Source: Rickettsiales bacterium (GTDB lineage Bacteria > Pseudomonadota > Alphaproteobacteria > Rickettsiales > UBA6187). Taken from it: 50,893 bases of DNA. Below are positions 26,969-35,887 of this stretch, piece by piece (within the stretch, counting starts at the first letter, position 1; every line of letters begins with the position of its first letter). The translations under genes and the position numbers were made by a program. The notes under the pieces were generated by a model. It had not been told where the DNA came from. It worked only from the letters and a program-made list of their open reading frames with translations, and made no database searches. The stretch spans positions 1 to 50,893 of the forward strand of contig JAOIVE010000007.1 in assembly GCA_028223895.1 (NCBI GenBank), written 5' to 3'.

Positions 26969-27667
26969 CTATATTTCCTGATTTGGCGAAACCACAAGCA
27001 GTTCTGTTGATATGCTTTTATATAAATGGTCATTTTGTATCAAAGAAGATTTGCATTTGTTGATCTTTATGCCTGCGCGATCAAAAAAGCTCTCATAATG
27101 TTTGATCTGTTTACCTGTTCCATAAATCAATAGTAAGTTGGAATTTGTTTGCAGGAAGCTTTTATAAAGCCCTTTTAATATATTAATAGGGCACTGGCTT
27201 TCACGCAGTTCAGGGCGTACTATTAATCCTCTAAATTCAATTATGCGAGCTGGGTCGGGCAAAGACATGATATTATTTCTTTTTAAAGCCTCCTGAATAT
27301 ATTTTGAATCTTCATCACTAGGTGATATAAGCTGACCACCGCCAACAACCTGCTGGCCTCGCAACGATAAAAGTATCTTGGATTTTTTTGAACCAATATA
27401 GCTAAATGCGTCAAGCCCGTAGTCAATTTGATAGCAGCTTGAAACAAGGGCTGTATATTGCTGGATTAAAAATGGCTCAGTAGCCCATTTATATGATATT
27501 TGATTGATTGAAATGTGAGATCTTATGTCGTCTAATATCTTGTTTTTAGCATTGCTCGTCTTGTTTAGAAGCTTATTCGCAGATAAGAAATTTATATCAT
27601 TTTTAAGTTCTTCAGCAGAAACAGATTTATTTAATTCATTTATGATTACCTGATCGTTACCTATCAT
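26969..27667 (-). CDS. GNAT-fold protein, autoinducer-synthase/FeeM-like
   Basis: A 232-residue protein resembling the GNAT superfamily, in the LuxI/FeeM-like group of N-acyl-amino-acid or acyl-homoserine lactone synthases. Cues are CYQIDYGLDAFSYIG (position of the LuxI substrate-loop Asp), RGQQVVGGGQLISPSDED, and ARIIEFRGLIVRPELRESQCP, where an acidic residue and Arg precede the acyl-CoA/ACP-binding loop. About 70 N-terminal residues are hydrophilic and not recognised. Similarity is by eye only; an ordinary acetyltransferase is equally possible. GGGGTAAGTC precedes the ATG. It is a single gene between hisZ and the repeat array. A TTAA-N7-TTAA site lies about 100 bp upstream. Confidence 0.55.
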   Translation of the reverse strand: MIGNDQVIINELNKSVSAEELKNDINFLSANKLLNKTSNAKNKILDDIRSHISINQISYKWATEPFLIQQYTALVSSCYQIDYGLDAFSYIGSKKSKILLSLRGQQVVGGGQLISPSDEDSKYIQEALKRNNIMSLPDPARIIEFRGLIVRPELRESQCPINILKGLYKSFLQTNSNLLLIYGTGKQIKHYESFFDRAGIKINKCKSSLIQNDHLYKSISTELLVVSPNQEI

Positions 27668-27765
27668 GACTTACCCCGCATTATTATGTTTTGGCAGTGA
27701 TGAAATTCTTATCGAAAAAGACCAATTTCATATGTTGCCGTTAAGTGCAGATTAGTGAAGATTTC

Positions 27766-27780
27766 TTAAAGAATAGTTAA
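27766..27780. promoter_or_regulatory. TTAA-N7-TTAA site (CtrA-box-like)
   Basis: TTAAAGAATAGTTAA followed by C matches the full CtrA consensus TTAA-N7-TTAA(C) of alphaproteobacteria and lies about 100 bp upstream of the GNAT-like gene. The core of eight fixed A/T bases is expected several times by chance in a 50-kb AT-rich window, so position is the only support. The rest of this 205-bp gap (27668-27872) shows only AT-rich hairpins. Confidence 0.25.
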
Positions 27781-27872
27781 CAAAATAGACCCTAAATGTA
27801 AGGTAAAAATAACCATTATTTTGCGTGAAATAATTACCTGTAAAAATCAGTCGGTTAGATGTTTTTGTTAAT

Positions 27873-28991
27873 CTAAATTTTTTTTATTTTTTTTGAAAAA
27901 TAAATGAAATTACATTTTAGATTTTTGGCCTCTGGCTCTAAATCACCCGAAAATGACGTTATCGTTACATATCCATCATCTTGCAGCTTATTGATTTCAT
28001 TTTGAGATGTGTCTGCTGGAACAAGTATTTTGTTTTCGGTTTTTTCATATGATAATATAGAAAATAATGAGTCAGTATAAAGTGTTATTCCAACCGCATC
28101 TATGCTCTTATCTTCCTCTGATTCTATGAGATAGCGTCCACCGCGTGCAATTTTATAATTTATGCCGCGCGCATATATAGAAAAAGTTATGTCTTTGTGA
28201 TAGCTATATTCTTTTTCTACAGGTGTTATAGAAATATTTATGCCTTCAATCCTTGACTCAATGCATTTTATTACCGCTTCCAGGCGATCAAGAGTTGACT
28301 GCATTGAAGATAATATTTTAAATTCACGTAAATGTTCAATCTTCAGGCCAGGGGATATTAATTTATTTATAAATTCAGATTGCTCAGGAATTATCTGTGC
28401 AATTTTTATTGCATCTTTATGATAAAGAGCAAGGCGCAAATCCTCATGGTCGCTTTGGGGTATGGATAGTTTATCTATTATTAAATCAACAATATTACTA
28501 AAATTAAAATCAACACATATATCTCTTACGCCAAATTTAATAAGCGCCGATAATGTTATAATTAATATTTCAGCATCTGCTATTGGGCTGTCTGACCCTA
28601 TAAGCTCTATACCGGCCTGTACCTGCTGGCGGTGGGTATTTAAAACTCCGTCAGATGAAACTCTAAATACCTGCCCGGCATATGAAAGGCGCAAAGGAAG
28701 AGGGTCTCTATCAAGGCGTGACGAGGCAATGCGAGCAACTTGCGCTGTAATATCAGGGCGAATTGCCATCATTTTATGAGAATTTGGATCCATAAGGCGA
28801 AAGGAGTTATCTTCAAGGTCACGACTCATTCCGGCAAACAGACTATCTTCAAATTCAATAAATGGAGGCTCCACCAATTGATAGCCAAATTTTCGTACAT
28901 GCTGTAAAAGCTCATGTATAGTTTGTTCCTGAATTTCTGATTCAGGAAATAGCAAATCATGAAAGCCTGATGGTAAGACGGTTTTTTCCAT
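27873..28991 (-). CDS. hisZ: ATP phosphoribosyltransferase regulatory subunit-like protein (HisZ)
   Basis: A 372-residue paralogue of histidyl-tRNA synthetase that lacks the anticodon-binding domain; HisZ forms an octamer with short HisG in histidine synthesis. The class II core is visible: LPSGFHDLLFPES, motif 2 region MMAIRPDITAQVARIAS, LRLSYAGQVFRVS, and the product-recognition loop HRQQVQAGIELIGSDS. The motif 3 region GINYKIARGGRYLIE is also seen. ATG at 28991 is preferred over an upstream TTG at 29027, as the family starts directly before LPSGF. No hisG is adjacent. The start of this gene is 148 bp from the divergent RND operon. Confidence 0.85.
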   Translation of the reverse strand: MEKTVLPSGFHDLLFPESEIQEQTIHELLQHVRKFGYQLVEPPFIEFEDSLFAGMSRDLEDNSFRLMDPNSHKMMAIRPDITAQVARIASSRLDRDPLPLRLSYAGQVFRVSSDGVLNTHRQQVQAGIELIGSDSPIADAEILIITLSALIKFGVRDICVDFNFSNIVDLIIDKLSIPQSDHEDLRLALYHKDAIKIAQIIPEQSEFINKLISPGLKIEHLREFKILSSMQSTLDRLEAVIKCIESRIEGINISITPVEKEYSYHKDITFSIYARGINYKIARGGRYLIESEEDKSIDAVGITLYTDSLFSILSYEKTENKILVPADTSQNEINKLQDDGYVTITSFSGDLEPEAKNLKCNFIYFSKKIKKI

Positions 28992-29138
28992 TTTAAAATT
29001 ATTTCTCAAACTGCAATGTGACTGCAAAACATATGCAAAAAGCTAAGTTATGTCTATAGCAAGTTTTGTTTTTAGTTTTGCAAAGATATGTGATAGATAT
29101 GCTTTATATTTTTTTTATATCAGATTAGTATTTATATA

Positions 29139-30242
29139 ATGCCCCAATATAACGATAAATCAAATGAAATTGACAAAGGGCAGGGGGGCTCTTTTTCAAA
29201 AAAGATCTTAATTCTGGCAGTAATTATAGTAATTTCTGTAATGTTTATTTCTTTGACTAAATCTGAATCAGTTGAGACTAATATTGATGCAGTAAATTCA
29301 ACTCCTATCGTTGATATAGTTGACTCCTACGCAAAAGAAATAACCCAGGATGTTATTATGTTCGGTGAGATTGAGGCTGTAAGAAAAGTAGATATATTTG
29401 CCCAAACAAGCGCAAAAGTAGAAACTATACATAAGATTGAAGGGCAAAAAATATATAAAGGTGAGTTAATAGCAGAGCTTGACTTGCAAAGGCGTGAATA
29501 TCGTTTATCTGAGGCTAAAGCTGTTTTAAAGCAAAGAAAACTTGAATATGAAGTTGCTAAATCTCTTGCAAAAATGGGTCATCAGTCAGATACAAAGCTG
29601 GCAGCTGCCTTATCAGCCCTAAAGGAAGCCGAAGCTAAAAATCAGGAAATAAATCAGGAAATAGAAAGAACAAAAATTATTGCCCCATTTGATGGTGTGT
29701 TGAATAAATTATACATAGAAGAAGGTAGTCTGGTTAGTGCCAATACAACAATGATAGCAACAATTTTTGACGAATCGTCATTTATTGCCACAGGTGATGT
29801 TGCTGAAGGATATATGGGATATATGAAAGAGGGCAATATCGCATATGTAAGATTATTGTCAGGCCAAAAGATGCCGGCGGCTATAAAATATGTTGGGCGT
29901 GCTGCAGATGAAAATACAAGAACATTTAAGCTGGAAGTTGATATAGATAATTCTGATGAAATTAACATTGCTCACGGCATGACAGCTGAAATTAAAATTC
30001 CTTTTAGAAGGGTTAAGGCTCACTTTATTTCGCCATCAGTTTTTTCTCTTAATCAGGCCGGTGATATAGGGGTAAAAATTTTGGAAGATCAAAATAAAGT
30101 CAGATTTAAACCAATAGATATTATTAAAGAAGATGGCGATGGAATGTGGGTATCTGGTTTGCCCGATTCAATAAGGCTTATAACTTTGGGTCAGGCATTC
30201 TTAAAAGATGGAGATACGGCATTAACTAAAGGAGACAGATGA
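29139..30242 (+). CDS. RND efflux periplasmic adaptor (membrane fusion protein)
   Basis: A 367-residue HlyD/AcrA-like adaptor. An N-terminal hydrophobic anchor (residues 23-42) is followed by a beta-barrel/lipoyl region (VDIFAQTSAKVETIHKIEGQ), a short helical hairpin (residues 115-175), the second lipoyl half (TKIIAPFDGVLNKLYIEEGSLV) and a membrane-proximal barrel. It bridges the pump to an outer-membrane channel; no TolC-like gene is nearby. No clear ribosome site precedes the ATG at 29139, and a TATAAT-like sequence overlaps it, so the start is less certain. Its stop overlaps the pump start (ATGA). Confidence 0.92.
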   Translation: MPQYNDKSNEIDKGQGGSFSKKILILAVIIVISVMFISLTKSESVETNIDAVNSTPIVDIVDSYAKEITQDVIMFGEIEAVRKVDIFAQTSAKVETIHKIEGQKIYKGELIAELDLQRREYRLSEAKAVLKQRKLEYEVAKSLAKMGHQSDTKLAAALSALKEAEAKNQEINQEIERTKIIAPFDGVLNKLYIEEGSLVSANTTMIATIFDESSFIATGDVAEGYMGYMKEGNIAYVRLLSGQKMPAAIKYVGRAADENTRTFKLEVDIDNSDEINIAHGMTAEIKIPFRRVKAHFISPSVFSLNQAGDIGVKILEDQNKVRFKPIDIIKEDGDGMWVSGLPDSIRLITLGQAFLKDGDTALTKGDR

Positions 30243-33200
30243 TGGACTCCTTTATTGAGCTATGTGTTCATCGCTCCAGAGTAATTATAATGCTGCTGAT
30301 ATTGATATTTATATCAGGTGTATATGCATATGTAAAAATCCCAAAAGAGCGCAACCCTGATGTGCAGATTCCAATTATTTATGTTGTAATGACCCATGAG
30401 GGTATATCTCCAGAAGATGCTGAGCGCTTGCTTGTTCGACCTATGGAAACAGAGCTTAGAACTATTGAGGGAATAAAGCAAATGACCTCGCGCGCATCAG
30501 AAGGTAGTGCTTCTGTAACTTTAGAATTTCACGCAGGGTTAGAGATAGAAAAAGCGCTTCAGGATGTAAGAGAAAAGGTTGATATTGCAAAAGCTGAGCT
30601 TCCGGCAGATACCGATGAGCCAACTGTTAATGAAGTTAATTTAAGTCTGTTTCCGGTTCTAAATGTAACGATTAATGGTAATGTTCCAGAAAGAACACTA
30701 ATCTCAATTGCAAGAAAGCTAAGAGATAATATTGAGGCTATACCAAATATTCTAAATGTTGAAATAGCAGGCGACAGAGAAGATGCAGTAGAAATTATTA
30801 TAGACCCTCTGGCAGTTGAAGGTTATGGGATAACTTTAGATGCCATAAAAAGATCTTCAGAAGGATTCAATAAACTTATTGCCGCAGGAGCAATAAATAC
30901 TAAAGGCGGTAGATATAATATAAAAGTTCCCGGACTATTGGAAAATTTAAATGATATATTGCAATTGCCAATAAAAGTTAATGGCAATGCCGTTGTAACA
31001 GTTGGCGATGTAGCAAAAATCAAAAAAACATTTAAAGATGCAGCAGGCTATGCGCGTACAAATGGCGAGCCTTCAATAGTGCTCGAAGTTTCAAAACGTA
31101 CCGGCACTAACATAATAGAAACCGTGAAGCAGGTGAGGGCTGTTGTGGGTCAATTTCAAAAATCTTTGCCGCCGCATGTTAAAATAACCTATTCGCAAGA
31201 TATATCTTCTAAAATATTAGAAATGTTAAGCGATTTACAAAATAATATCATTTTAGCTATTATCCTTGTGATGGCTGTTATTATTGCAGTTATTGGATGG
31301 CGATCGGCCACACTTATTACCATAGCGATTCCCGGAGCATTCTTAATGGGAGTTATGTTTCTGTATTTAACAGGGCTGACGATGAATGTTGTCGTCCTTT
31401 TCTCGCTTATATTGTCAATTGGAATGTTGGTTGATTCTGCAATAGTGATTTGTGAGATGGCAGACCGAAAAATGATGGAAAAAGTCCCGCATTGGCGAGC
31501 ATATCTGGAAGCGTCTAAATATATGAAGTGGCCGATTATTGCTTCAACTGCAACCACTCTTGTAGTTTTTATGCCGTTATTATTCTGGCCAGGCATAGTT
31601 GGGCAATTTATGCAATATATGCCAGTTACATTAATTGCAACTCTCAGTGCTTCAATGGTTATGGCGATAATATTTATACCAACATTAGGAGCGATTTTTG
31701 GCCGTCCGGCAAATATATCGCAAAAAGCTCAAGAAGATCTTATTTGTGCGGAGTCTGGAGATTTAAATAAATTAACAGGAATTGTTGGCTGGTATTATCG
31801 GGCGCTAAAAGCAGTTATATCAAGGGCGAAATTATTTGCTCTTAGCATATTTGCAACTTTGTTTGCTGTTTATATTTATTATGGATTTTTTGGAACGGGA
31901 GTGGAGTTTTTTCCTAATATGGAGCCTGAACAGATTGTTGCGCAAGTAAGAGCAAGAGGTAATTTATCAGTTGAAGAAAAAGATAAGATACTAAAAGAAG
32001 TTGAGCAAAGAATCTATGGCATGAAAGATGAAATAAGAGTGATCTATGGGCGCTCTGGCGCTGCAAAGGGTAGTAGTAAAAATCAAATCAGCGCAGCAGA
32101 TACTATAGGATCTATACAGATGGAATATGTTGATTGGGATAAAAGGCGAAAATCAGAAAAGATTATTGAGGAAATAAGACAAAGAACTAAAGACATACCA
32201 GGGATAATGCTTGATATAAGCGCTCCTGAAGCCGGGCCAAAAAGTAATAAACCAATAGAGCTTGAGATTGGCTCTCATTATCCGCAAATATTGCCCGGCG
32301 CCGTGGAAAGAATCTTAAATATAATGGATGAGATAGGAGGTTTTGTCGATATTGAAGATAGCAGACCAGTTCCTGCAATTGAATGGAAGATGCAGTTAAA
32401 TAGAGAACTTGCTGCAAGATTTGGTGTCGATGTTAATATGGTAGGTTCATTTATAAAATTGGTGACGAATGGCTTGAGGGTGACATCATATCGTCCTGAT
32501 GATTCTGAAGATGAGGTTGATATAATTGCAAGATTCCCTCAGGAATACAGAAATATCAATATGCTTGATACATTAAGAGTAGTTACTCAAGATGGTTCTG
32601 TTCCTATAAGTTATTTTGTTGAGCGTAAGGCAAGGCCTCAATTAAGTTCAATAGAGCGCAGTGATGGATATAGGGTAATTAAAATAAAATCTAATATCCA
32701 AAAAGATAAGCAAGTATATTTGCAATTAGCAGAACTGAAAAAGAAACTTTATGAAGAAGAGTTTGATCCAAATATAATTATAAATTTTAAAGGCGATCAG
32801 GAAAATCAAAAGGAGTCAGGAGATTTCCTAAGAAATGCCTTTATATTAGCATTATTCTTTATGGCGCTTATTCTTGTTGCTCAGTTTAATAGCATATATG
32901 CTATGTTTATAATATTAAGCGCTGTTTTATTATCTACCGTTGGTGTTCTGATTGGCTTAATCGTAACAAATCAGCCATTTGGTATAGTTATGTGTGGAGT
33001 GGGTATTATTTCGCTTTCGGGAATAGTGGTAAATAATAATATAATATTTATCGATACTTATCAGAAATTACTAAAAACAGGCATGGAGCCAATAGAGGCA
33101 ATATTGCGCACCGGTATGCAGCGCATAAGGCCTATATTGCTTACTGCAGGTACAACAGTTTTAGGCTTGTTGCCAATGGTATTTGGTATGAATATAGATT

Positions 33201-33355
33201 TTATTGACATGAATATAACATTTGGTGCACCTTCCGGGCAGTGGTGGAAGCAATTATCTACAACTATTGCCGGAGGTTTAACCTTTGCTACAATATTAAC
33301 ATTGTTTTTTACGCCAAGTCTGCTAGTAATCGGCTCCAATTTTCGTAGGAAATAA
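30239..33355 (+). CDS. RND family efflux pump, inner-membrane transporter
   Basis: 1038 residues with the full two-fold RND layout: helix 1 at residues 12-31, a large periplasmic loop, helices 2-6 (about 335-490), helix 7, a second periplasmic loop, and helices 8-12 (from 862). The proton-relay segment is seen in TM4 (LILSIGMLVDSAIVICEM). Family landmarks include KIPKERNPDVQIPI near the start and NQPFGIVMCGVGIISLSGIVVNN and ILRTGMQRIRPILLTAGTTV near the end. It groups by eye with HAE-1-like multidrug/solute pumps. Substrate not predictable. Translationally coupled to the adaptor; the SemiSWEET gene follows within 3 bp. Confidence 0.95.
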   Translation: MMDSFIELCVHRSRVIIMLLILIFISGVYAYVKIPKERNPDVQIPIIYVVMTHEGISPEDAERLLVRPMETELRTIEGIKQMTSRASEGSASVTLEFHAGLEIEKALQDVREKVDIAKAELPADTDEPTVNEVNLSLFPVLNVTINGNVPERTLISIARKLRDNIEAIPNILNVEIAGDREDAVEIIIDPLAVEGYGITLDAIKRSSEGFNKLIAAGAINTKGGRYNIKVPGLLENLNDILQLPIKVNGNAVVTVGDVAKIKKTFKDAAGYARTNGEPSIVLEVSKRTGTNIIETVKQVRAVVGQFQKSLPPHVKITYSQDISSKILEMLSDLQNNIILAIILVMAVIIAVIGWRSATLITIAIPGAFLMGVMFLYLTGLTMNVVVLFSLILSIGMLVDSAIVICEMADRKMMEKVPHWRAYLEASKYMKWPIIASTATTLVVFMPLLFWPGIVGQFMQYMPVTLIATLSASMVMAIIFIPTLGAIFGRPANISQKAQEDLICAESGDLNKLTGIVGWYYRALKAVISRAKLFALSIFATLFAVYIYYGFFGTGVEFFPNMEPEQIVAQVRARGNLSVEEKDKILKEVEQRIYGMKDEIRVIYGRSGAAKGSSKNQISAADTIGSIQMEYVDWDKRRKSEKIIEEIRQRTKDIPGIMLDISAPEAGPKSNKPIELEIGSHYPQILPGAVERILNIMDEIGGFVDIEDSRPVPAIEWKMQLNRELAARFGVDVNMVGSFIKLVTNGLRVTSYRPDDSEDEVDIIARFPQEYRNINMLDTLRVVTQDGSVPISYFVERKARPQLSSIERSDGYRVIKIKSNIQKDKQVYLQLAELKKKLYEEEFDPNIIINFKGDQENQKESGDFLRNAFILALFFMALILVAQFNSIYAMFIILSAVLLSTVGVLIGLIVTNQPFGIVMCGVGIISLSGIVVNNNIIFIDTYQKLLKTGMEPIEAILRTGMQRIRPILLTAGTTVLGLLPMVFGMNIDFIDMNITFGAPSGQWWKQLSTTIAGGLTFATILTLFFTPSLLVIGSNFRRK

Positions 33356-33357
33356 AA

Positions 33358-33612
33358 ATGTTACTTGAGCAAATTATAGGATTCACCGCAGCTACCCTAA
33401 CAACATTAGCTTTTGTTCCCCAAGCCATACAAACATTACGCACCCGCGATACAAAAAGTCTTTCACTTCCCACCTATATACTAATAACCACAGGCGTAGG
33501 CTTCTGGTTCATATATGGCCTAATGCTTAACAGCTATCCAATGATTATAGCTAATATTATTACCCTGTTTTTGTCGGCAATTATACTATATTTGAAAATC
33601 AAAGAAGACTAA
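33358..33612 (+). CDS. SemiSWEET family transporter (PQ-loop)
   Basis: An 84-residue protein with three transmembrane helices, the half-unit of SWEET sugar transporters that works as a dimer. The PQ-loop is present in TLAFVPQAIQTLRTRDTKSL, and the second helix has the conserved LITTGVGFWFIYGLML. AGGAAA just before the ATG lies in the last codons of the RND pump gene, so the two are probably co-transcribed although no functional link is known. Sugar specificity cannot be read. Confidence 0.9.
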   Translation: MLLEQIIGFTAATLTTLAFVPQAIQTLRTRDTKSLSLPTYILITTGVGFWFIYGLMLNSYPMIIANIITLFLSAIILYLKIKED

Positions 33613-33670
33613 AATAACTTTCTAATTTGATACTATGTCGTTGTTCTAAAGTTTTCTAAATTATAACTTG

Positions 33671-34462
33671 CTAAGTCTTTGCGCCTTTTAAGCGATAATA
33701 TTGAGCAATAGTAAATGGTATCGTAAGCAGATAAAGAACTCCGACTATAGGCAGAGTTATCCATGGATCTACTATAAGACAAATTACTATTATTCCTGAA
33801 AGGGCAAGGGCAAAAGATGCATGTTTGCGACGGATTTTCATTTTCTTAATAGAAAGAGTAGGGACGCGGCTGACCATCAAAGCTGCTATTATCGCCATAA
33901 AAATAATTACCGATAAAGGATGTATTGAAAAAGGCGGTTCGATAAATTTTTCATATAATAAAAATTCAATCATCATTGGAGCAACACTTAAAGATGCGCC
34001 CATAGGAGCTGATATTCCGGTGAAAAATTTTTCATTAAGCAGCTTACTATCCTCGTCCTCTTCATCATCTTCATCCATCCCGGCAGCATTAAACCGGGCA
34101 AGGCGCAATGCCTGACTAATAATAAAAAATAAAGCAATAGCCCATCCCAACCCCTTTATTTCGTGAATTTTCCACATATAAAGTATCATGGCCGGGGCAA
34201 TGCCAAAATTTAGAAAATCAGCAAATGAATCTAATTGCGCGCCAAAATTACTAGAGGCATTTAGCATCCTTGCCAAACGGCCATCTATTCCATCAATGAC
34301 AGCGGCAATTATTATAAAGGTAACCGCCATTTCCCAGCGTTCAAGCATGGCATATTTTATAGCAAACATGCCAAAGCATAAGCCTATTATGGTTACTATG
34401 TTAGGAAATAGTCTCACCAAAGGCAGAGAAGTTGCATTTTTACCATTTTTATTGTTAGACAT
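33671..34462 (-). CDS. pssA: CDP-diacylglycerol-serine O-phosphatidyltransferase
   Basis: Makes phosphatidylserine from CDP-diacylglycerol and serine. A 263-residue polytopic membrane enzyme with the CDP-alcohol phosphotransferase motif Asp-Gly-x2-Ala-Arg-x8-Gly-x3-Asp-x3-Asp seen as DGIDGRLARM, then SNFGAQLDSFADFLNFG. Several hydrophobic helices surround it, with an acidic loop DEDDEEDEDSK near residue 130. Its ATG immediately follows the psd stop (TAAATG), so the two steps of phosphatidylethanolamine synthesis are co-translated. Confidence 0.95.
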   Translation of the reverse strand: MSNNKNGKNATSLPLVRLFPNIVTIIGLCFGMFAIKYAMLERWEMAVTFIIIAAVIDGIDGRLARMLNASSNFGAQLDSFADFLNFGIAPAMILYMWKIHEIKGLGWAIALFFIISQALRLARFNAAGMDEDDEEDEDSKLLNEKFFTGISAPMGASLSVAPMMIEFLLYEKFIEPPFSIHPLSVIIFMAIIAALMVSRVPTLSIKKMKIRRKHASFALALSGIIVICLIVDPWITLPIVGVLYLLTIPFTIAQYYRLKGAKT

Positions 34463-35176
34463 TTAGCGTGCCTCGCCCTTACGCGCTGCATGTTTGCCTT
34501 TTAAATCGGCAAGCACTGTCTCGCCACCAATAGCCGTCTGTCCGGCAATAACTAATGGATTAACTCCTTCTGGAAGATATATGTCAGCGCGACTACCAAA
34601 GCGAATTAAGCCATAGCGTTCACCAGTTTTTACTTCCTGACCTTCTTTTAGATCACATATGATGCGGCGTGCAATTTGGCCGGCAATTTGTACACATATA
34701 ACCTCTTTTCCATCTTCAGTTTTTATAACAACAGATTGACGCTCATTAACATCGCTTGCTTTATCTAAATTAGCGCTCAAAAATTGACCTGGATGATAAT
34801 TCAATGTCGTAATTTCTCCTGCTACAGGAATACGATTAATATGAACATTAAATACATTTAAGAAAATAGTTATACGATTAACTTTTTTATCTCCCATTCC
34901 TAACTCTTCAGGAGGTGAAACTTTTTCTATTTTCTGTATATAGCCATCGGCCGGGCTAATTACAAAGCCATCATTAACAGGAGTGATGCGTTCAGGATCG
35001 CGGAAGAAATAAGCACACCATAATGTCAATATAGTTCCAACCCACCCCAGACTATCAGAAAAAGAGCCTAAAAATATTGTAACGGCAGCAAAAATAAATA
35101 TAAAAATATGGCCTTCCTTGTGGATAGGAGGAATAGTTTCTCTTATCACGTTAAACATATCTTTTAATTTATCCAT
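34463..35176 (-). CDS. psd: phosphatidylserine decarboxylase
   Basis: Pyruvoyl enzyme converting phosphatidylserine to phosphatidylethanolamine. 237 residues, the short alphaproteobacterial/archaetidylserine-decarboxylase-like form. The self-cleavage site that generates the pyruvoyl group is seen as LIRFGSRADIYLP (Gly-Ser). Two N-terminal hydrophobic helices (about residues 24-60) anchor it in the inner membrane. VNRITIFLNVFNVHINRIPVAG is the conserved substrate-domain segment. First gene of the psd-pssA unit; its upstream region is shared with the divergent LOG-family gene. Confidence 0.95.
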   Translation of the reverse strand: MDKLKDMFNVIRETIPPIHKEGHIFIFIFAAVTIFLGSFSDSLGWVGTILTLWCAYFFRDPERITPVNDGFVISPADGYIQKIEKVSPPEELGMGDKKVNRITIFLNVFNVHINRIPVAGEITTLNYHPGQFLSANLDKASDVNERQSVVIKTEDGKEVICVQIAGQIARRIICDLKEGQEVKTGERYGLIRFGSRADIYLPEGVNPLVIAGQTAIGGETVLADLKGKHAARKGEAR

Positions 35177-35221
35177 AATATATTCCTTTAAATCAAAATC
35201 ATATATGACCAGAGTGTTTGT

Positions 35222-35298
35222 ACCCTATTTATCTTTGAAAAGAAATAAAAATAAGTTGCTCAATAGGGTGGTTTTAATATATCAACCATATTGATATA
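35222..35298. promoter_or_regulatory. psd/LOG divergent region with two inverted repeats
   Basis: Two dyads are present. ACCCTATT (35222-35229) is complementary to AATAGGGT (35262-35269). TATATCAA (35278-35285) is perfectly complementary to TTGATATA (35291-35298) across CCATA. A weak promoter for the plus strand (TTGCTC at 35256, TATATC at 35278) would place its -10 inside the second dyad, as expected of an operator. No known binding motif was recognised; AT-rich sequence weakens the case. Confidence 0.3.
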
Positions 35299-35324
35299 AA
35301 AAACCTAAGGAAAGTTCGGTTATT

Positions 35325-35864
35325 ATGAGTGATATAAAATCAGTATGTGTTTTTTGTGGTGCCAGCAATAATGTTGCAAAAGAATTTCTTGATGAAGGCA
35401 GAGAGCTTGGAAGAATGATAGCAGAACGTGGTATGAACATGGTTTTTGGCGCTGGTGATTGTGGGGTTATGGGAGCAACTGCCAATGGGGCCTTAGATGC
35501 AGGCGGTACAGTTACCGGTGTTTTTCCTCGCGTTCTTGATGGGCTTGAAGAAGAGCATAAATCGCTGACAGAAACTATCATTGTTGATGATATGCATACA
35601 CGCAAAATGAATATGTTTCATAAATCAGATGCTTTTATAATATTGCCTGGCGGTTTTGGAACAATGGATGAAACTTTTGAAGTTATAACATGGAAGCAAT
35701 TGCATACTCATAATAAACCGATAATTTTTTATAATTATAATGGCTATTGGGATAAATGGGTAGAAATGACCAATCATTTTATTGATAATGGCTTTGCATC
35801 TCAACAAACCAGAACGCTTTATGATGTTGTAGATAGTTTAGAAGAGGTTTTTGAAAAACTATAA
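35325..35864 (+). CDS. LOG family protein (TIGR00730)
   Basis: A 179-residue Rossmann-fold protein of the Lonely Guy family: nucleoside 5'-monophosphate phosphoribohydrolases, of which some make active cytokinins and most bacterial ones probably hydrolyse AMP or other nucleotides. The signature Pro-Gly-Gly-x-Gly-Thr-x2-Glu is at residues 108-116 (PGGFGTMDE), preceded by the conserved MHTRKMNMFHKSDAFI. VCVFCGASNN at the N-terminus is also typical. AAGGAAAG precedes the ATG. It is followed 23 bp later by the isocitrate dehydrogenase gene, possibly in one transcript. Confidence 0.92.
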   Translation: MSDIKSVCVFCGASNNVAKEFLDEGRELGRMIAERGMNMVFGAGDCGVMGATANGALDAGGTVTGVFPRVLDGLEEEHKSLTETIIVDDMHTRKMNMFHKSDAFIILPGGFGTMDETFEVITWKQLHTHNKPIIFYNYNGYWDKWVEMTNHFIDNGFASQQTRTLYDVVDSLEEVFEKL

Positions 35865-35887
35865 TCTAAAAAAATAATGTAGTGATA

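Noticed and set aside
27790-27801. 12-base match CCCTAAATGTAA also found (minus strand) at 22129-22140 upstream of the chemotaxis operon
   Set aside because: A 12-base match is expected many times by chance within a 50-kb AT-rich window, and the second site lacks the dyad seen at the first.
27855-27895. Hairpin TTAGAT/ATCTAA followed by a T-rich tract on the plus strand
   Set aside because: No plus-strand gene ends here, and the tract is the coding sequence of the hisZ-like C-terminus; orientation is wrong for hisZ termination.
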